This document shows positions 19,999-28,572 of a DNA stretch of 40,759 nucleotides, one piece after another (position 1 is the first letter of the stretch; each line of letters starts with the position of its first letter). The notes under the pieces are model-generated. The model was not told the DNA's origin and ran no database searches. It saw only the letters and a list, made by a program, of their open reading frames with translations. The position numbers and the translations under genes were made by a program. Source of the DNA: Peribacillus asahii (GTDB lineage: Bacteria > Bacillota > Bacilli > Bacillales > DSM-1321); the NCBI RefSeq assembly GCF_003570725.1, contig NZ_QWVS01000063.1, positions 1 through 40,759 of the forward strand, written 5' to 3'.

Positions 19999-21357
19999 AT
20001 GAATCAAACATTTAATAGAACATCAAAAGTTCGCCAATTATTTCACCTATTAATCCCAATTCTCATCACTCAGCTTGGATTATATGCAATGACTTTTTTT
20101 GACATTATGATGTCTGGACAATATCATACCGTAGATGTTGCAGGTGTCTCTATTGGAAGTTCTTTATGGACACCGGTTTATATGGGTTTAGGGGGCGTGA
20201 TCCTTGCGTTGACCCCTGTTGTTTCACAATTGGTCGGCTCTAAACGAACAAACTCTGTTCCCTTTTCTGTTATACAAGCCCTTTATTTATCTGTGGCTAT
20301 TGCATTATCGGTTTTAACTGTCGGTACATTTACAGTTAATCCCATTTTAAATATGATGGATTTAGAGGCAAATGTTCATCAAATTGCTCATGACTATCTT
20401 GTGGCACTTTCATTTGGAATCATTCCCTTGTTTATTTATGATACATTGCGTGCTTTCATTGATGCACTTGGAAAAACAAGAGTATCGATGCTTATTACAC
20501 TCGGAGCCTTACCAATTAATATTTTATTAAATTATATGCTTATTTACGGGAAATTGGGACTTCCGGAATTAGGAGGTGTTGGTTCTGGATACGCAACTGC
20601 GGTTACGTATTGGATTATAGCTATTGTGGCCATTATCGTCGTCATACGCATTCATCCATTTGCCGTCTATAACGTATTTCAAAAGTTTTACCGCATTTCA
20701 TGGAAAGAATGGAGCTCATTCTTAAAGATTGGAATTCCGATTGGTCTCGCTGTGTTTTTTGAAACAAGCATTTTTTCTGCTGTAACCTTACTGATGAGTG
20801 AGTATGATACCGTAACCATTGCCTCTCATCAAATCGCTATAAATTTTGCGTCACTGTTATACATGATACCATTAAGTATTTCCATGGCTTTAACGATTGT
20901 TATTGGCTTTGAAGTAGGCGCAAAACGCTTGAAAGATGCTCGTGAATATAGTCTTATCGGAATTACGATGGCTTTATCCATGGCTTTACTTTGTGCAACC
21001 GTGCTGTTCTTTTTCCGAGAAGCGGTTGCTTCTATTTATACACAAGATCAAACCGTTATAACGCTTACGACTCACTTCTTACTATATGCAATGTTCTTCC
21101 AAATATCAGATGCTCTTCAAGCTCCAATTCAAGGGATTTTACGAGGATACAAAGATGTCACCATGACCTTCTTCATGTCACTTCTCTCTTATTGGATACT
21201 TGGATTACCAATTGGTTACACACTCGCTAACTTTTTCGATATGGGACCTGATGGTTACTGGATTGGATTAATTGTGGGATTAGCGATCGGGGCAATTGGC
21301 CTCGCTACAAGACTAAGGTTCATTCAACGAACAAACGTCCTTCAAAAAACTTCCTAA
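19999..21357 (+). CDS. MATE family efflux transporter
   Basis: This 452-residue membrane protein has about twelve helices and the MATE pattern: LLIPILITQLGLYAMTFFDIMMSG in helix 1, GVGSGYATAVTYW in the middle and KIGIPIGLAVFFETSIFS at the start of the second half. Such proteins export drugs or metabolites in exchange for sodium or protons. It resembles the NorM/YeeO-like branch, but the substrate is unknown. It is a single gene with an extended -10 promoter in front and a strong terminator behind. Confidence 0.92.
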   Translation: MNQTFNRTSKVRQLFHLLIPILITQLGLYAMTFFDIMMSGQYHTVDVAGVSIGSSLWTPVYMGLGGVILALTPVVSQLVGSKRTNSVPFSVIQALYLSVAIALSVLTVGTFTVNPILNMMDLEANVHQIAHDYLVALSFGIIPLFIYDTLRAFIDALGKTRVSMLITLGALPINILLNYMLIYGKLGLPELGGVGSGYATAVTYWIIAIVAIIVVIRIHPFAVYNVFQKFYRISWKEWSSFLKIGIPIGLAVFFETSIFSAVTLLMSEYDTVTIASHQIAINFASLLYMIPLSISMALTIVIGFEVGAKRLKDAREYSLIGITMALSMALLCATVLFFFREAVASIYTQDQTVITLTTHFLLYAMFFQISDALQAPIQGILRGYKDVTMTFFMSLLSYWILGLPIGYTLANFFDMGPDGYWIGLIVGLAIGAIGLATRLRFIQRTNVLQKTS

Positions 21358-21416
21358 AAACCCCCCTTCTTCAAGCAATAAATCAGAATCATTGCTTAAA
21401 GAAGGAGGGTTTTTTA
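21356..21416 (+). terminator. terminator of the MATE gene
   Basis: A long stem of more than 18 bp with one mismatch (AACCCCCCTTCTTCAAGCAA paired across a 10-base loop) ends in TTTTTT on the plus strand. Confidence 0.9.
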
Positions 21417-21513
21417 CCATATTCAAATCTATAAACGATGAACCCTCCGCCCATCTTGTGCATAACATATTTTGCATAAGTAACTATTTTATTGAAGAAA
21501 AGAGGAATTCAAT

Positions 21514-21978
21514 ATGTTTCCCTTCAACAGTCTTTTCTCATCTTCCAAAAATCAAAACAGCTTCTTAAAAAACTTGCAACAAAACGATGTTCAATCCTTT
21601 ATCGAGAAGGTTTTCACAGAAGTGATGCCCAACAATATACAAGACGTGATGAATCAAGGAGCTGTTAAAGCAAAAGAGAGCGGAGCCCGCACAACAGACA
21701 ATCCACTCCAAGCAAATGTACTGGAAACCCATTCATTTATCTATATTCGAATTCCAGTTCAAGATGAAAGCTGGCTTAAACAAATGAAAATTTACCATAC
21801 TTCCAACCAATCGATGATTCATGATGTCCCAAACGAAGGAGATAAGCATAACATCCCCTTACCGGCTCTTGTTCGAAAAAAAGGAACATCTGTTCAATAT
21901 AAAGACAATATATTAGAAATCCGATTTCAAAAGCATTCCGATTTGAACTACTCGGAAATAGATATCTCAGAACTATAA
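21514..21978 (+). CDS. Hsp20-like protein, possibly spore-associated (GerT/CotP-like)
   Basis: The 154-residue protein has a polar N-terminal region (1-65) and a beta-rich half (about 66-154) with the rhythm of an alpha-crystallin domain: FIYIRIPVQDESWLKQMKIY, then ALVRKKGTSVQYKDNILEIRF. It resembles GerT/CotP-type spore coat proteins of bacilli, but the match is weak and pattern-based. AGAGGA lies ahead of the ATG. It is a single gene between two terminators. Confidence 0.6.
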   Translation: MFPFNSLFSSSKNQNSFLKNLQQNDVQSFIEKVFTEVMPNNIQDVMNQGAVKAKESGARTTDNPLQANVLETHSFIYIRIPVQDESWLKQMKIYHTSNQSMIHDVPNEGDKHNIPLPALVRKKGTSVQYKDNILEIRFQKHSDLNYSEIDISEL

Positions 21979-22013
21979 TAACCCCCAAACTATCAAGAAG
22001 TTTGGGGGTCTCT
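21979..22013. terminator. bidirectional terminator between Hsp20-like and CAP genes
   Basis: An 11-bp perfect stem (ACCCCCAAACT with AGTTTGGGGGT) has a 7-base loop and sits between convergent genes. Confidence 0.85.
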
Positions 22014-22033
22014 ATTCTTATAATCTAGCAATC

Positions 22034-22849
22034 TTATTTTCCAATAAACATTTGTGTCCAGTAGTTACCTGAAGCTACATAACCTACTCCAATATGAGTA
22101 AAGCTTGAATTCATAATATTTTCACGGTGTCCTTGGCTATTCATCCAAGCTTGTACAACTTGCTCAGGTGTTGTTTGACCTTGGGCAATGTTTTCACCCG
22201 CTGATTTATAGCTAATACCAAATGATTTCATCATATCAAATGGTGAACCATACGTTGGGCTATTATGATCAAAGTAGTTTTTATCTTTCATATCTTGAGA
22301 TTTAGCACGAGCAACTTTACTTAACTCTGTATCTAATGTAAGTGGTGCTAATCCTTGTTTTGCACGTTCAGCATTTGTTAATTCTACTACTTTCTTTTCA
22401 AAAGCACTTACTGATGTGTTTGTTTCAGTTGCTGGTGTTTTGTTTGTGTCAGCAGTAGCGTTATTGTTTGTTGTTGGCTGTTGAGTTGTTGGTTTTTGTG
22501 TTTGTTGTTGTGCTGGCTGCTGAGTTGCTGGTTTTTGTGTTTGTTGTTGTGCTGGCTGCTGAGTTGTTGGCTGTTGTGTTTGTTGTTGTGCTGGCTGCTG
22601 AGTTGTTGGTTTTTGTACTTGTTGTTGCACCGGCACTTGAACTACTTTTCCTTGAACTTGTAAATTAATACCGTACTTAGCGAAATATTGTTGAATGAAC
22701 TTTTGTGCATCTTCTTGTGTTGCAATTTTATATGTCACTTGTTTCGTAGTTTGATAGTTTACTGGTGCTGCTTCTGCTTGATTGAACCCAGCTCCTGAGA
22801 ACATGACTGCCGCTGCGGCTACTGTTGATAAAATTAATTTCTTTTTCAT
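22034..22849 (-). CDS. secreted CAP/SCP-domain protein, YkwD-like
   Basis: The 271-residue protein has a signal peptide (1-28, cleaved near AEAAP), a short region (30-75), a Gln/Thr/Pro repeat linker (80-125) and a C-terminal CAP domain (about 150-271). The CAP motifs are clear: LTNAERAKQGLAPL, SQDMKDKNYFDHNSP, AGENIAQG and SQGHRENIMNSSFTHIGVGY. Such proteins are exported or wall-associated; CAP domains of this type occur in spore and envelope proteins, but the activity is not settled. Ribosome site AGGAGG is well placed. The 410-base gap upstream (22850-23259) holds no gene; a 9-bp inverted repeat ACTACCATT/AATGGTAGT (23013-23076) is the only structure besides the terminator at 23208. Confidence 0.9.
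   Translation of the reverse strand: MKKKLILSTVAAAAVMFSGAGFNQAEAAPVNYQTTKQVTYKIATQEDAQKFIQQYFAKYGINLQVQGKVVQVPVQQQVQKPTTQQPAQQQTQQPTTQQPAQQQTQKPATQQPAQQQTQKPTTQQPTTNNNATADTNKTPATETNTSVSAFEKKVVELTNAERAKQGLAPLTLDTELSKVARAKSQDMKDKNYFDHNSPTYGSPFDMMKSFGISYKSAGENIAQGQTTPEQVVQAWMNSQGHRENIMNSSFTHIGVGYVASGNYWTQMFIGK
22475..22612 (-). repeat. 39-bp minisatellite coding for a Q/T/P repeat
   Basis: Three full copies and one partial copy of a 39-bp unit encode a 13-residue repeat ([KQ]P[TA]TQQPAQQQTQ) in the linker of the CAP protein. Copies differ by one or two residues, so copy number is likely to vary between strains. Confidence 0.9.
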
Positions 22850-23207
22850 TTGTATTTCCTCCTAGACAATCTGTTATTTGCTTCTGGAATCATCATATCA
22901 TGGCTTTTTTGTAACAATACAACCAGCCATTTCCAAAAAAATTAACAGATTAAAAGAAAAGAGAATTACATGATTTCCCTTCTGCTCTTAAACGACGCAA
23001 CCCCTTGGTAACACTACCATTTAAATGTTTTTTTCATTTTTACTCTCTGATTCCCTCTTTATCTGTCAATGGTAGTTTTTATCTCCTTATTCCATAACCT
23101 TCTAAAAAGTCAATATTGACACTCTTTTATTCCCCAACTTTTTGTAACATTCTTTACTACAATGTTACAAAGTTACAAGAAAATTTACTCTTTTACAAGT
23201 ACCGCAA

Positions 23208-23241
23208 CAAAAAAGATCTAGTATTATACTAGACCCTTTAC
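23208..23241 (-). terminator. terminator of the signalling operon
   Basis: A stem GTCTAGTAT/ATACTAGAT is followed by TTTTTT on the minus strand, 18 bases beyond the stop of the YtkA-like gene. Confidence 0.85.
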
Positions 23242-23259
23242 TTTACTCTTCTCTCTATT

Positions 23260-23646
23260 TTAATTCTTTGCTCCAATTACAAACTCTCGTTTTGGCATTG
23301 TATGCAAGTTTCGTGCGGTTACGTGAGCGTATATATAATATGTTCCTTCTTCTTTAAATGTTTTTTCAAGCTTATACACGCCATCTTGACTATACTTGAC
23401 AGGAATCGTTTCACTTTCCTCCTCGTCTTCACGCCAAATTTCAAAGCTTACCTCATCGGCATCCGTAACGATTTCATCTCCATACGTTACTTTAGCTTGA
23501 AAGCTAACTGTTTCATTCACTTTTGCTAGTTCAGGAGTTATCTCTAATTCTACATGTAACATCTTCGGAAGCTGTTCCTCCTCTTCCTTGCCGCATCCAA
23601 CTAAGACAATAAGAACAGTTAAACATAAAACGATTATTTTTCTCAT
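23260..23646 (-). CDS. YtkA-like domain lipoprotein
   Basis: The 128-residue protein has a lipoprotein signal (lipobox LVGC, Cys18) and an acidic linker. It then has one immunoglobulin-like beta domain (about 28-125) with the YtkA pattern, LEITPELAKVNETVSFQAKV and GVYKLEKTFKEEGTYYIYAHV. YtkA-like domains are extracytoplasmic and often found near copper or redox proteins, but no such partner is seen here. It is last in a four-gene operon, 22 bases after the kinase, so it may be an output of that system or part of its sensing. Confidence 0.8.
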   Translation of the reverse strand: MRKIIVLCLTVLIVLVGCGKEEEEQLPKMLHVELEITPELAKVNETVSFQAKVTYGDEIVTDADEVSFEIWREDEEESETIPVKYSQDGVYKLEKTFKEEGTYYIYAHVTARNLHTMPKREFVIGAKN

Positions 23647-23668
23647 TCGTCATGCCCCCTGCTTTAGT

Positions 23669-25078
23669 TTACAACCACTCACTTTGAATCATTGGAAATG
23701 TGACATATACTTTCGTACCAACAGCCTCTTCACTTTCTATCTTTAGTTCACCTTTTTGTAATTCTACTAGTTTCTTAACGATAGCTAATCCTAACCCCGA
23801 ACCACCGTCCGAACGACTTCTTGCCTTATTCACACGATAAAAACGATTCGTAATATAAGGAAGATGTTGTTTCGGAATCCCTCTACCTGTATCAGCAATG
23901 CTTAACTCACATGTTTCTTTATTCTGCTTTAATATAATAGAAATAACTCCACCTGCATTCGTGTAGTGAATCGCATTATCCAATACATTCTGAAGAATTT
24001 GTTCAAGTTTTCGCTCTTCCCCCATAATAATAGGATCTGGATCTAACTCAATCTGTAACTGTAGCTGCTTGTCCTGAATCACTTGTTGATACTTTCCCAC
24101 GAAGTCCTCTATAAACTGGGCAAAAGCTATCGGGGATTCCTGTAACATCACTTGCTTACGATCCATTTTTGTTAACTCCATTAAATCACCAACAAGATGC
24201 TGCATCCTCAATGTTTCCCTCGAAATAAGTTGAAGGTATTTTCGTTCTTCCTCTTTATCCTTAATGACACCATCAAGAATGGCTTGTGTATAACCTTTTA
24301 TATAACTTAATGGAGTTCGTAGTTCATGTGAGACATTTTCGAGAAACTCTCTTTTTCTTTCTTCTTCTAAATGAATTGATTGGGCCATTTTATTAAAAGC
24401 ATGGCCAAGCTGACCTACTTCATCATCGCTTGTAACTCGAACTTGTATCGAATAATCACCGTTAGATACTTGATGTGCTGCTGCTTTCATATCACGAATC
24501 GGATGAATCAGCTTCTTTAACCATTTTGTTGTCAGCAGCATAACAATGAGCATAAATAAAATCGCAGCCGCAATCCATTTAACCGCAAACTCATGAATTA
24601 AATCGGTAATCGAGTTAACAGGAATATATGTATAAATAATTCCTTCTAATCGGTCCCCATCGGTTAACGGAATAATGGCCGCTACTATATTTTTTTCAAA
24701 TCGTTCTTCATAACCTTCTTTTTCAATGGGCTTTCCTTCAAGAAGCATTTGTCTCTCTTCTTCAGAAATCAACGTATTATAATCAATATCAAACGGCAAA
24801 CACGCACTTAATTCTCGGGGATTATTCACAACAAACGTTTCACTTTCATTTTTGCTATTAAACCATTCAATATTTTGCTTATACTCTTCTGTAATCTTAC
24901 CTCCTGCATAATCAGCAGCGAGTAAAGAAGCTTCATAAATAAGGTCACTCTTTACCTTTTCAACATATAAATTTTTATAATAATATTGTGATAGAGAATA
25001 CGCAAAGGCAACAGATAGAATAACAGCACTCATAATGGTGAACCAGAGCTTAAATGACAAAGATTTGATTTTACGCAT
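23669..25078 (-). CDS. sensor histidine kinase
   Basis: The 469-residue membrane kinase has a membrane helix (about 11-30), an extracytoplasmic sensor region (about 31-165), a second helix (about 168-185), and a HAMP domain. Then come the HisKA dimerisation helix with SHELRTPLSYIKG (His251 is the phospho-acceptor) and an ATP-binding domain with NVLDNAIHY, DTGRGIP and GGSGLGLAIVKK. All catalytic motifs are intact. I prefer the ATG at 25078, with GGGAG six bases upstream; the frame also opens at 25084. It overlaps the regulator gene by 8 bases, so the pair is coupled. Confidence 0.93.
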   Translation of the reverse strand: MRKIKSLSFKLWFTIMSAVILSVAFAYSLSQYYYKNLYVEKVKSDLIYEASLLAADYAGGKITEEYKQNIEWFNSKNESETFVVNNPRELSACLPFDIDYNTLISEEERQMLLEGKPIEKEGYEERFEKNIVAAIIPLTDGDRLEGIIYTYIPVNSITDLIHEFAVKWIAAAILFMLIVMLLTTKWLKKLIHPIRDMKAAAHQVSNGDYSIQVRVTSDDEVGQLGHAFNKMAQSIHLEEERKREFLENVSHELRTPLSYIKGYTQAILDGVIKDKEEERKYLQLISRETLRMQHLVGDLMELTKMDRKQVMLQESPIAFAQFIEDFVGKYQQVIQDKQLQLQIELDPDPIIMGEERKLEQILQNVLDNAIHYTNAGGVISIILKQNKETCELSIADTGRGIPKQHLPYITNRFYRVNKARSRSDGGSGLGLAIVKKLVELQKGELKIESEEAVGTKVYVTFPMIQSEWL

Positions 25079-25760
25079 GCCCATCTCCCATTTTATAACC
25101 GATCCCCCATACCGTTTGAATATAATCAGCTTCCTTTAACTTCATTCTTAATGTTTTAATATGGGTGTCCACCGTTCGTAAAGAACTACCATAGCTCCCC
25201 TCCCATACATGTTCTAGTAATTGCTCCCGACTGAGTGCTTGATTTTTATGCCGCATTAAAAAAAGCAACAAGTCAAATTCCTTTAAAGTCACATTAATCG
25301 GTGTTCCGTTAATCGTCACCGTTCTTGCTTTCTGATTCACTTCAATTTTCCCCAGCTTCACCACATCTTGCTCCGTATATAATGTTGTTTTCTTGCCTGT
25401 TCTTCTTAACACTGCTTCTACTCTAGCCATTAACTCACCTGGATTAAATGGCTTAACAACATAATCATCTCCTCCAAGTTTGAGTCCTTTCACTTTATCC
25501 CACTCTTCTCCTTTAGCACTAACAAAAATAATCGGTACATCAGATTTTCGCCGCAGCTCTTCACAAACTAAAAAACCATCTCTTTGCGGCATCATTATAT
25601 CTAATAAGATTAAATCTACTGTTGCGCGTTCCAAACAGCGAATAGCCTCTTCTCCATCTTGCGCTTGAAGGCAGTGATAGCCAGAATTGAGCAAATACAT
25701 TTCTATCAAGGTTCGCATATCTTCTTCATCATCAACGACCAAAACGATATAATCACTCAT
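25071..25760 (-). CDS. OmpR-family response regulator
   Basis: The 229-residue protein has a receiver domain (about 5-118) with acidic residues Asp10 and Asp11, phospho-acceptor Asp54 in LLDIMMP and Lys in VVKPF. It ends with a winged-helix DNA-binding domain (about 130-228, LKEFDLLLFLMRH and RTVDTHIKTLRMKL). It is the partner of the kinase encoded directly downstream. The ATG at 25760 is chosen, with GGGAG nine bases upstream; an ATG at 25766 is too close. It begins right after the stop of the lipoprotein gene. Confidence 0.93.
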   Translation of the reverse strand: MSDYIVLVVDDEEDMRTLIEMYLLNSGYHCLQAQDGEEAIRCLERATVDLILLDIMMPQRDGFLVCEELRRKSDVPIIFVSAKGEEWDKVKGLKLGGDDYVVKPFNPGELMARVEAVLRRTGKKTTLYTEQDVVKLGKIEVNQKARTVTINGTPINVTLKEFDLLLFLMRHKNQALSREQLLEHVWEGSYGSSLRTVDTHIKTLRMKLKEADYIQTVWGIGYKMGDGHA

Positions 25761-25766
25761 GCACAT

Positions 25767-26720
25767 CTACTCCCTACTAATCATTTGAAACGGGCCTTTG
25801 CCTACCTTAATGGTTTGTTTTACCTTCATAGACTTTGAATCCATCACATAGAGTTCATCGTTATCATATCCTGCAATCAATATATCATCACGAACAGTCG
25901 TCATCTCAAATGGATTGACCCCAACTGTCGTGCTCTTCACAACCTTATACGTTTCATCTACTTTGTAAAGAGCGTTTGAACCATGACTTAAAATGAAAAT
26001 ACCCGCCGCATTCTCCATAATATTAATGGGCATTATCGGCGTATTTAACGTTCGTTTTAATTCTCCTGTTTCCGTTGAATAAATATGGACATTTTCCTCC
26101 ATTTGCGCTCCCATTCCATGACCGCCAAGCCAAATCTCTTGCTGCTCTTCTCTTAATAAGGCACCTGTGGAAGACGCTTGAATAACAAAATCTCTTTCTA
26201 CTTTTCTTGTACGTAAATTAATAACGGACAATTTTGTTTCGCCAAAATTTATTACATATAATTGCTGATGATCTTGAAGGAGCATCATCGGGCGTTTACC
26301 TACTTTAATTTGATCTTCTATTTGTCCCTCTTCATTATAGAAAGAAACATTGTTTAAAGATTGATTCACCGCAGCAATACTCTTTCCATCCTGAAGCAGT
26401 TTCATATTAACAATACCTTTTTTCGCTTCCCAGCTATCGATTTGTTTTCCTTTCTCTAATGAAAACACTTCAATGGAATCCATATCTTTTCCATAAAGAA
26501 GCAACGTATCTCCATCTTCAAGAAGCAGTCCGCCCATAAAAGGGACACTGAGATCCCAATCGGCTAAATGTTTATACTGTTCATCTAAAAAAGTAAGACT
26601 CGTATCTTTAATATTTACCGTTGCAATAAAAGATTGATCGTGCTCAATCTTCGGATAAGTCACACTGTTACACCCAGTAAGCAGTAAAGCAGCAAATAAA
26701 AGAAAAAGTACTTGCTTCAT
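25767..26720 (-). CDS. beta-propeller lipoprotein (YncE-like)
   Basis: The 317-residue protein has a lipoprotein signal (lipobox LTGC, Cys17) followed by repeats of about 40-45 residues typical of a YVTN/YncE beta-propeller, for example VGKRPMMLLQDHQQLYVINF, VGVNPFEMTTVRDDILIAGY and VGKGPFQMISRE. It would sit on the outer face of the membrane and bind a ligand or protein. It is first in the operon and abuts the response regulator (stop followed at once by the next ribosome site and start), so it is a candidate sensor accessory for the kinase. Confidence 0.85.
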   Translation of the reverse strand: MKQVLFLLFAALLLTGCNSVTYPKIEHDQSFIATVNIKDTSLTFLDEQYKHLADWDLSVPFMGGLLLEDGDTLLLYGKDMDSIEVFSLEKGKQIDSWEAKKGIVNMKLLQDGKSIAAVNQSLNNVSFYNEEGQIEDQIKVGKRPMMLLQDHQQLYVINFGETKLSVINLRTRKVERDFVIQASSTGALLREEQQEIWLGGHGMGAQMEENVHIYSTETGELKRTLNTPIMPINIMENAAGIFILSHGSNALYKVDETYKVVKSTTVGVNPFEMTTVRDDILIAGYDNDELYVMDSKSMKVKQTIKVGKGPFQMISRE

Positions 26721-26739
26721 TTTATCAGCTCCTTTATAA

Positions 26740-26765
26740 CAGTGGGATTTTCTTCATCCCCACTG
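26740..26765 (-). promoter_or_regulatory. hairpin in the leader of the signalling operon
   Basis: CAGTGGG pairs with CCCACTG (with AT/AT and a bulged C continuing the stem) just upstream of the AAAGGAGC ribosome site of the propeller lipoprotein. It has no T-run, so it is more likely an mRNA 5' stabiliser or protein-binding site than a terminator. The rest of the gap to 27019 shows nothing I recognise. Confidence 0.4.
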
Positions 26766-27019
26766 ATGATTAAACTAATACGGGCACTTGTCCCTCTCAT
26801 CTATCTTTTTCATACTCTTGTTAACTTGCTATTAAATCTGGAACAAAACGTTGATTACGCTACATTGTATCGATAAGTTGTGAAAAAAGTGTGAAGTTAA
26901 TAACTCATCCTGTCCGCATTCATTCTCTTTCAATTATATCATCTCTTTTCTCTATCAATACGAGCGGTATATTCAACATAATGAGAGGAAATACTACAAT
27001 CAAAAAGGAGTGGATGTGC

Positions 27020-27265
27020 ATGTCTCAAGTTTATTGTTGTCCAAATTGCCGTACTAATAAATCACGATTTAACCTTATTCAGCAAGTAGCTACACCAATA
27101 AAAAAAGATCCACGTTCTGGTGAAATCGTTGCCCAATACTCAAATGACACGATCGAACCTTTTCACCTTGCTTATAATGGTCCTGACGTACGCGTTCAAT
27201 GCGCTGCTTGCGGCTTAATTGAAGATGAAAAAACATTTGCTGCATTTGGTCAGCGCAGCCAGTAA
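27020..27265 (+). CDS. small zinc-ribbon protein
   Basis: This 81-residue protein has two CxxC-type pairs, CPNC near the start and CAAC in the second half, forming a zinc ribbon. Such proteins are common in bacilli and unassigned. I chose the ATG at 27020, nine bases after AAAGGAG; in-frame starts back to 26891 have poorer sites. It stands alone ahead of a hairpin. Confidence 0.7.
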   Translation: MSQVYCCPNCRTNKSRFNLIQQVATPIKKDPRSGEIVAQYSNDTIEPFHLAYNGPDVRVQCAACGLIEDEKTFAAFGQRSQ

Positions 27266-27271
27266 CTTCAA

Positions 27272-27297
27272 ACGAGGCTGCCCAAAGGGCAGCCTCA
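27272..27297. terminator. terminator-like hairpin between zinc-ribbon and G3E genes
   Basis: A 10-bp GC-rich stem (GAGGCTGCCC with GGGCAGCCTC, loop AAA) lies between convergent genes. The flanking A-run gives a T-run on the minus strand only on the upstream side, so the efficiency in either direction is unsure. Confidence 0.6.
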
Positions 27298-27323
27298 AAA
27301 AATCATCTCAAATTCATTATTGT

Positions 27324-28250
27324 TTAATTCTTCGCTTTTCTTTCTAACTCCTTCAACTCAGAAATAAGCTGCTCTTTCTGTACATTTTCACCGATAATCA
27401 CGATATTAAGCGGCATCTTCATCATTTCATTCATTAACATGGGCATGCCATACGAATATTGAAATAAATATGGATACTGCGAATGAGTAAAGGCTACATA
27501 TCCTTTCATACGATAAACGGTATCAGGAAGGTTTCGCATCCACTCTTCAAAGTCCGTTTGCTTAATAGCTCCTTCAAACGAATAAACGATGGCGCTTAAA
27601 TGTAAATGGTGATTCACATCAAGTTCTTGATGTTGATGGCTTTGTTTTCTTTTTAACTGCTGAAGCGAAGCAATAGACACTTCTGCTTGCTCCGTTAATA
27701 AGCATACTGCATCCGCATTGAGAGCTTGAATAGAATACAGAAGCTGAGCTGCCTCCATTTCAGTGACTAAATCTTTTTTATTCAACAAAATAAAGTCCGC
27801 ATGATGAACTTGCTCTACTAACAGTTGACGCAGTTGTGGGGACAACTGATTGCGGTCTCGCCATCTTAATAAATCTACTACTGTAATGATGCCTTTGTAA
27901 GCGAGCTTCTCAGCAAAAAGCGGAGACATAATCGCATCTAATACTTCAACCGGATGAGCTGCACCTGTTGTTTCGATATAAACGGCTTCCAGCTCATTTT
28001 CTGTTAATAACTCATGAAGCTGCACTTCTAATTTATCTTGAATCGTACAGCAAATACAGCCGCCAAATAGCTCTTTTAATGGAACATCATCATCAATGAG
28101 TCCACTATCCACTGACACACTGCCAAGCTCATTCAGCAGTACAGCTACTTTTCGACCGGCTTCATTTTCTTGCTTTAAAATATTTCGTAATAATGTTGTT
28201 TTCCCGCTTCCAAGAAAACCACCTAATATGTATACTTCTGTCTCTTTCAT
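27324..28250 (-). CDS. G3E family (CobW/YciC-type) metal-chaperone GTPase
   Basis: The 308-residue GTPase has Walker A GGFLGSGKTT (about 10-19), the metal-binding GGCICC motif (Cys65, Cys67, Cys68), VYIETTGAAHP, and NKKDLV for guanine recognition, then a CobW C-terminal domain (about 200-300). A short His-rich stretch (HQHQELDVNHHLHL) precedes that domain. Family members deliver zinc, cobalt or other metals. The start at 28250 is chosen because AAGGAG lies nine bases upstream. No clear Zur operator was seen. Confidence 0.87.
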   Translation of the reverse strand: MKETEVYILGGFLGSGKTTLLRNILKQENEAGRKVAVLLNELGSVSVDSGLIDDDVPLKELFGGCICCTIQDKLEVQLHELLTENELEAVYIETTGAAHPVEVLDAIMSPLFAEKLAYKGIITVVDLLRWRDRNQLSPQLRQLLVEQVHHADFILLNKKDLVTEMEAAQLLYSIQALNADAVCLLTEQAEVSIASLQQLKRKQSHQHQELDVNHHLHLSAIVYSFEGAIKQTDFEEWMRNLPDTVYRMKGYVAFTHSQYPYLFQYSYGMPMLMNEMMKMPLNIVIIGENVQKEQLISELKELERKAKN

Positions 28251-28441
28251 TGTGCTCTGCTCCTTATCTTTCACAAAAATAAACTTTATCGTACAAAGTG
28301 TATCATATTTCCCCCAAAGTGCTAGCAGCATAGTCTATTGTATTCTTATGATAAATATTGTAAGCAAAACCAAAGTGCGATATATTGATTTCAAATCCAG
28401 CGTTTAGAAATCGCACAATTTAATTCTAAAAAAGTATTTAA

Positions 28442-28555
28442 TCATTCGAACAGCATCAAAAAATTATTGAAGCTTGTCGCCAAAAAGATAGCGAGACGGC
28501 TGCTAGTCTTGTGGAGGAAAACTGGTTAAGTCTTCGAACATTACTACATCCATAG
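28442..28555 (+). pseudogene. C-terminal remnant of a GntR-family FCD-domain regulator
   Basis: A 37-codon stretch ending in TAG reads EQHQKIIEACRQKDSETAAS followed by LVEENWLSLRTLLHP. This matches the last helices of FCD-type GntR regulators, where an H-x-x-I-x-x-A pattern is followed by D-x-x-x-A-A. A stop precedes it, and there is no start or DNA-binding domain nearby. It lies just ahead of the DMT exporter gene, which it may once have controlled. Confidence 0.6.
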
Positions 28556-28572
28556 GAAGATTGAGGTGTCCG

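Noticed and set aside
22475..22612. Regular repeats that could suggest a CRISPR array
   Set aside because: The units are contiguous with no spacers and encode an in-frame Q/T/P repeat of the CAP protein.
22468..22668. Hydrophobic open frames opposite the CAP gene
   Set aside because: They are the antisense reading of the Q/T/P repeats and have no ribosome site.
23013..23076. Terminator formed by ACTACCATT and AATGGTAGT
   Set aside because: The loop is 46 bases long and no gene ends upstream on the plus strand, so it is more likely chance or a long-range repeat.
28251..28420. Zur operator ahead of the G3E GTPase gene
   Set aside because: No palindrome close to the Zur consensus was found, only isolated half-like words.
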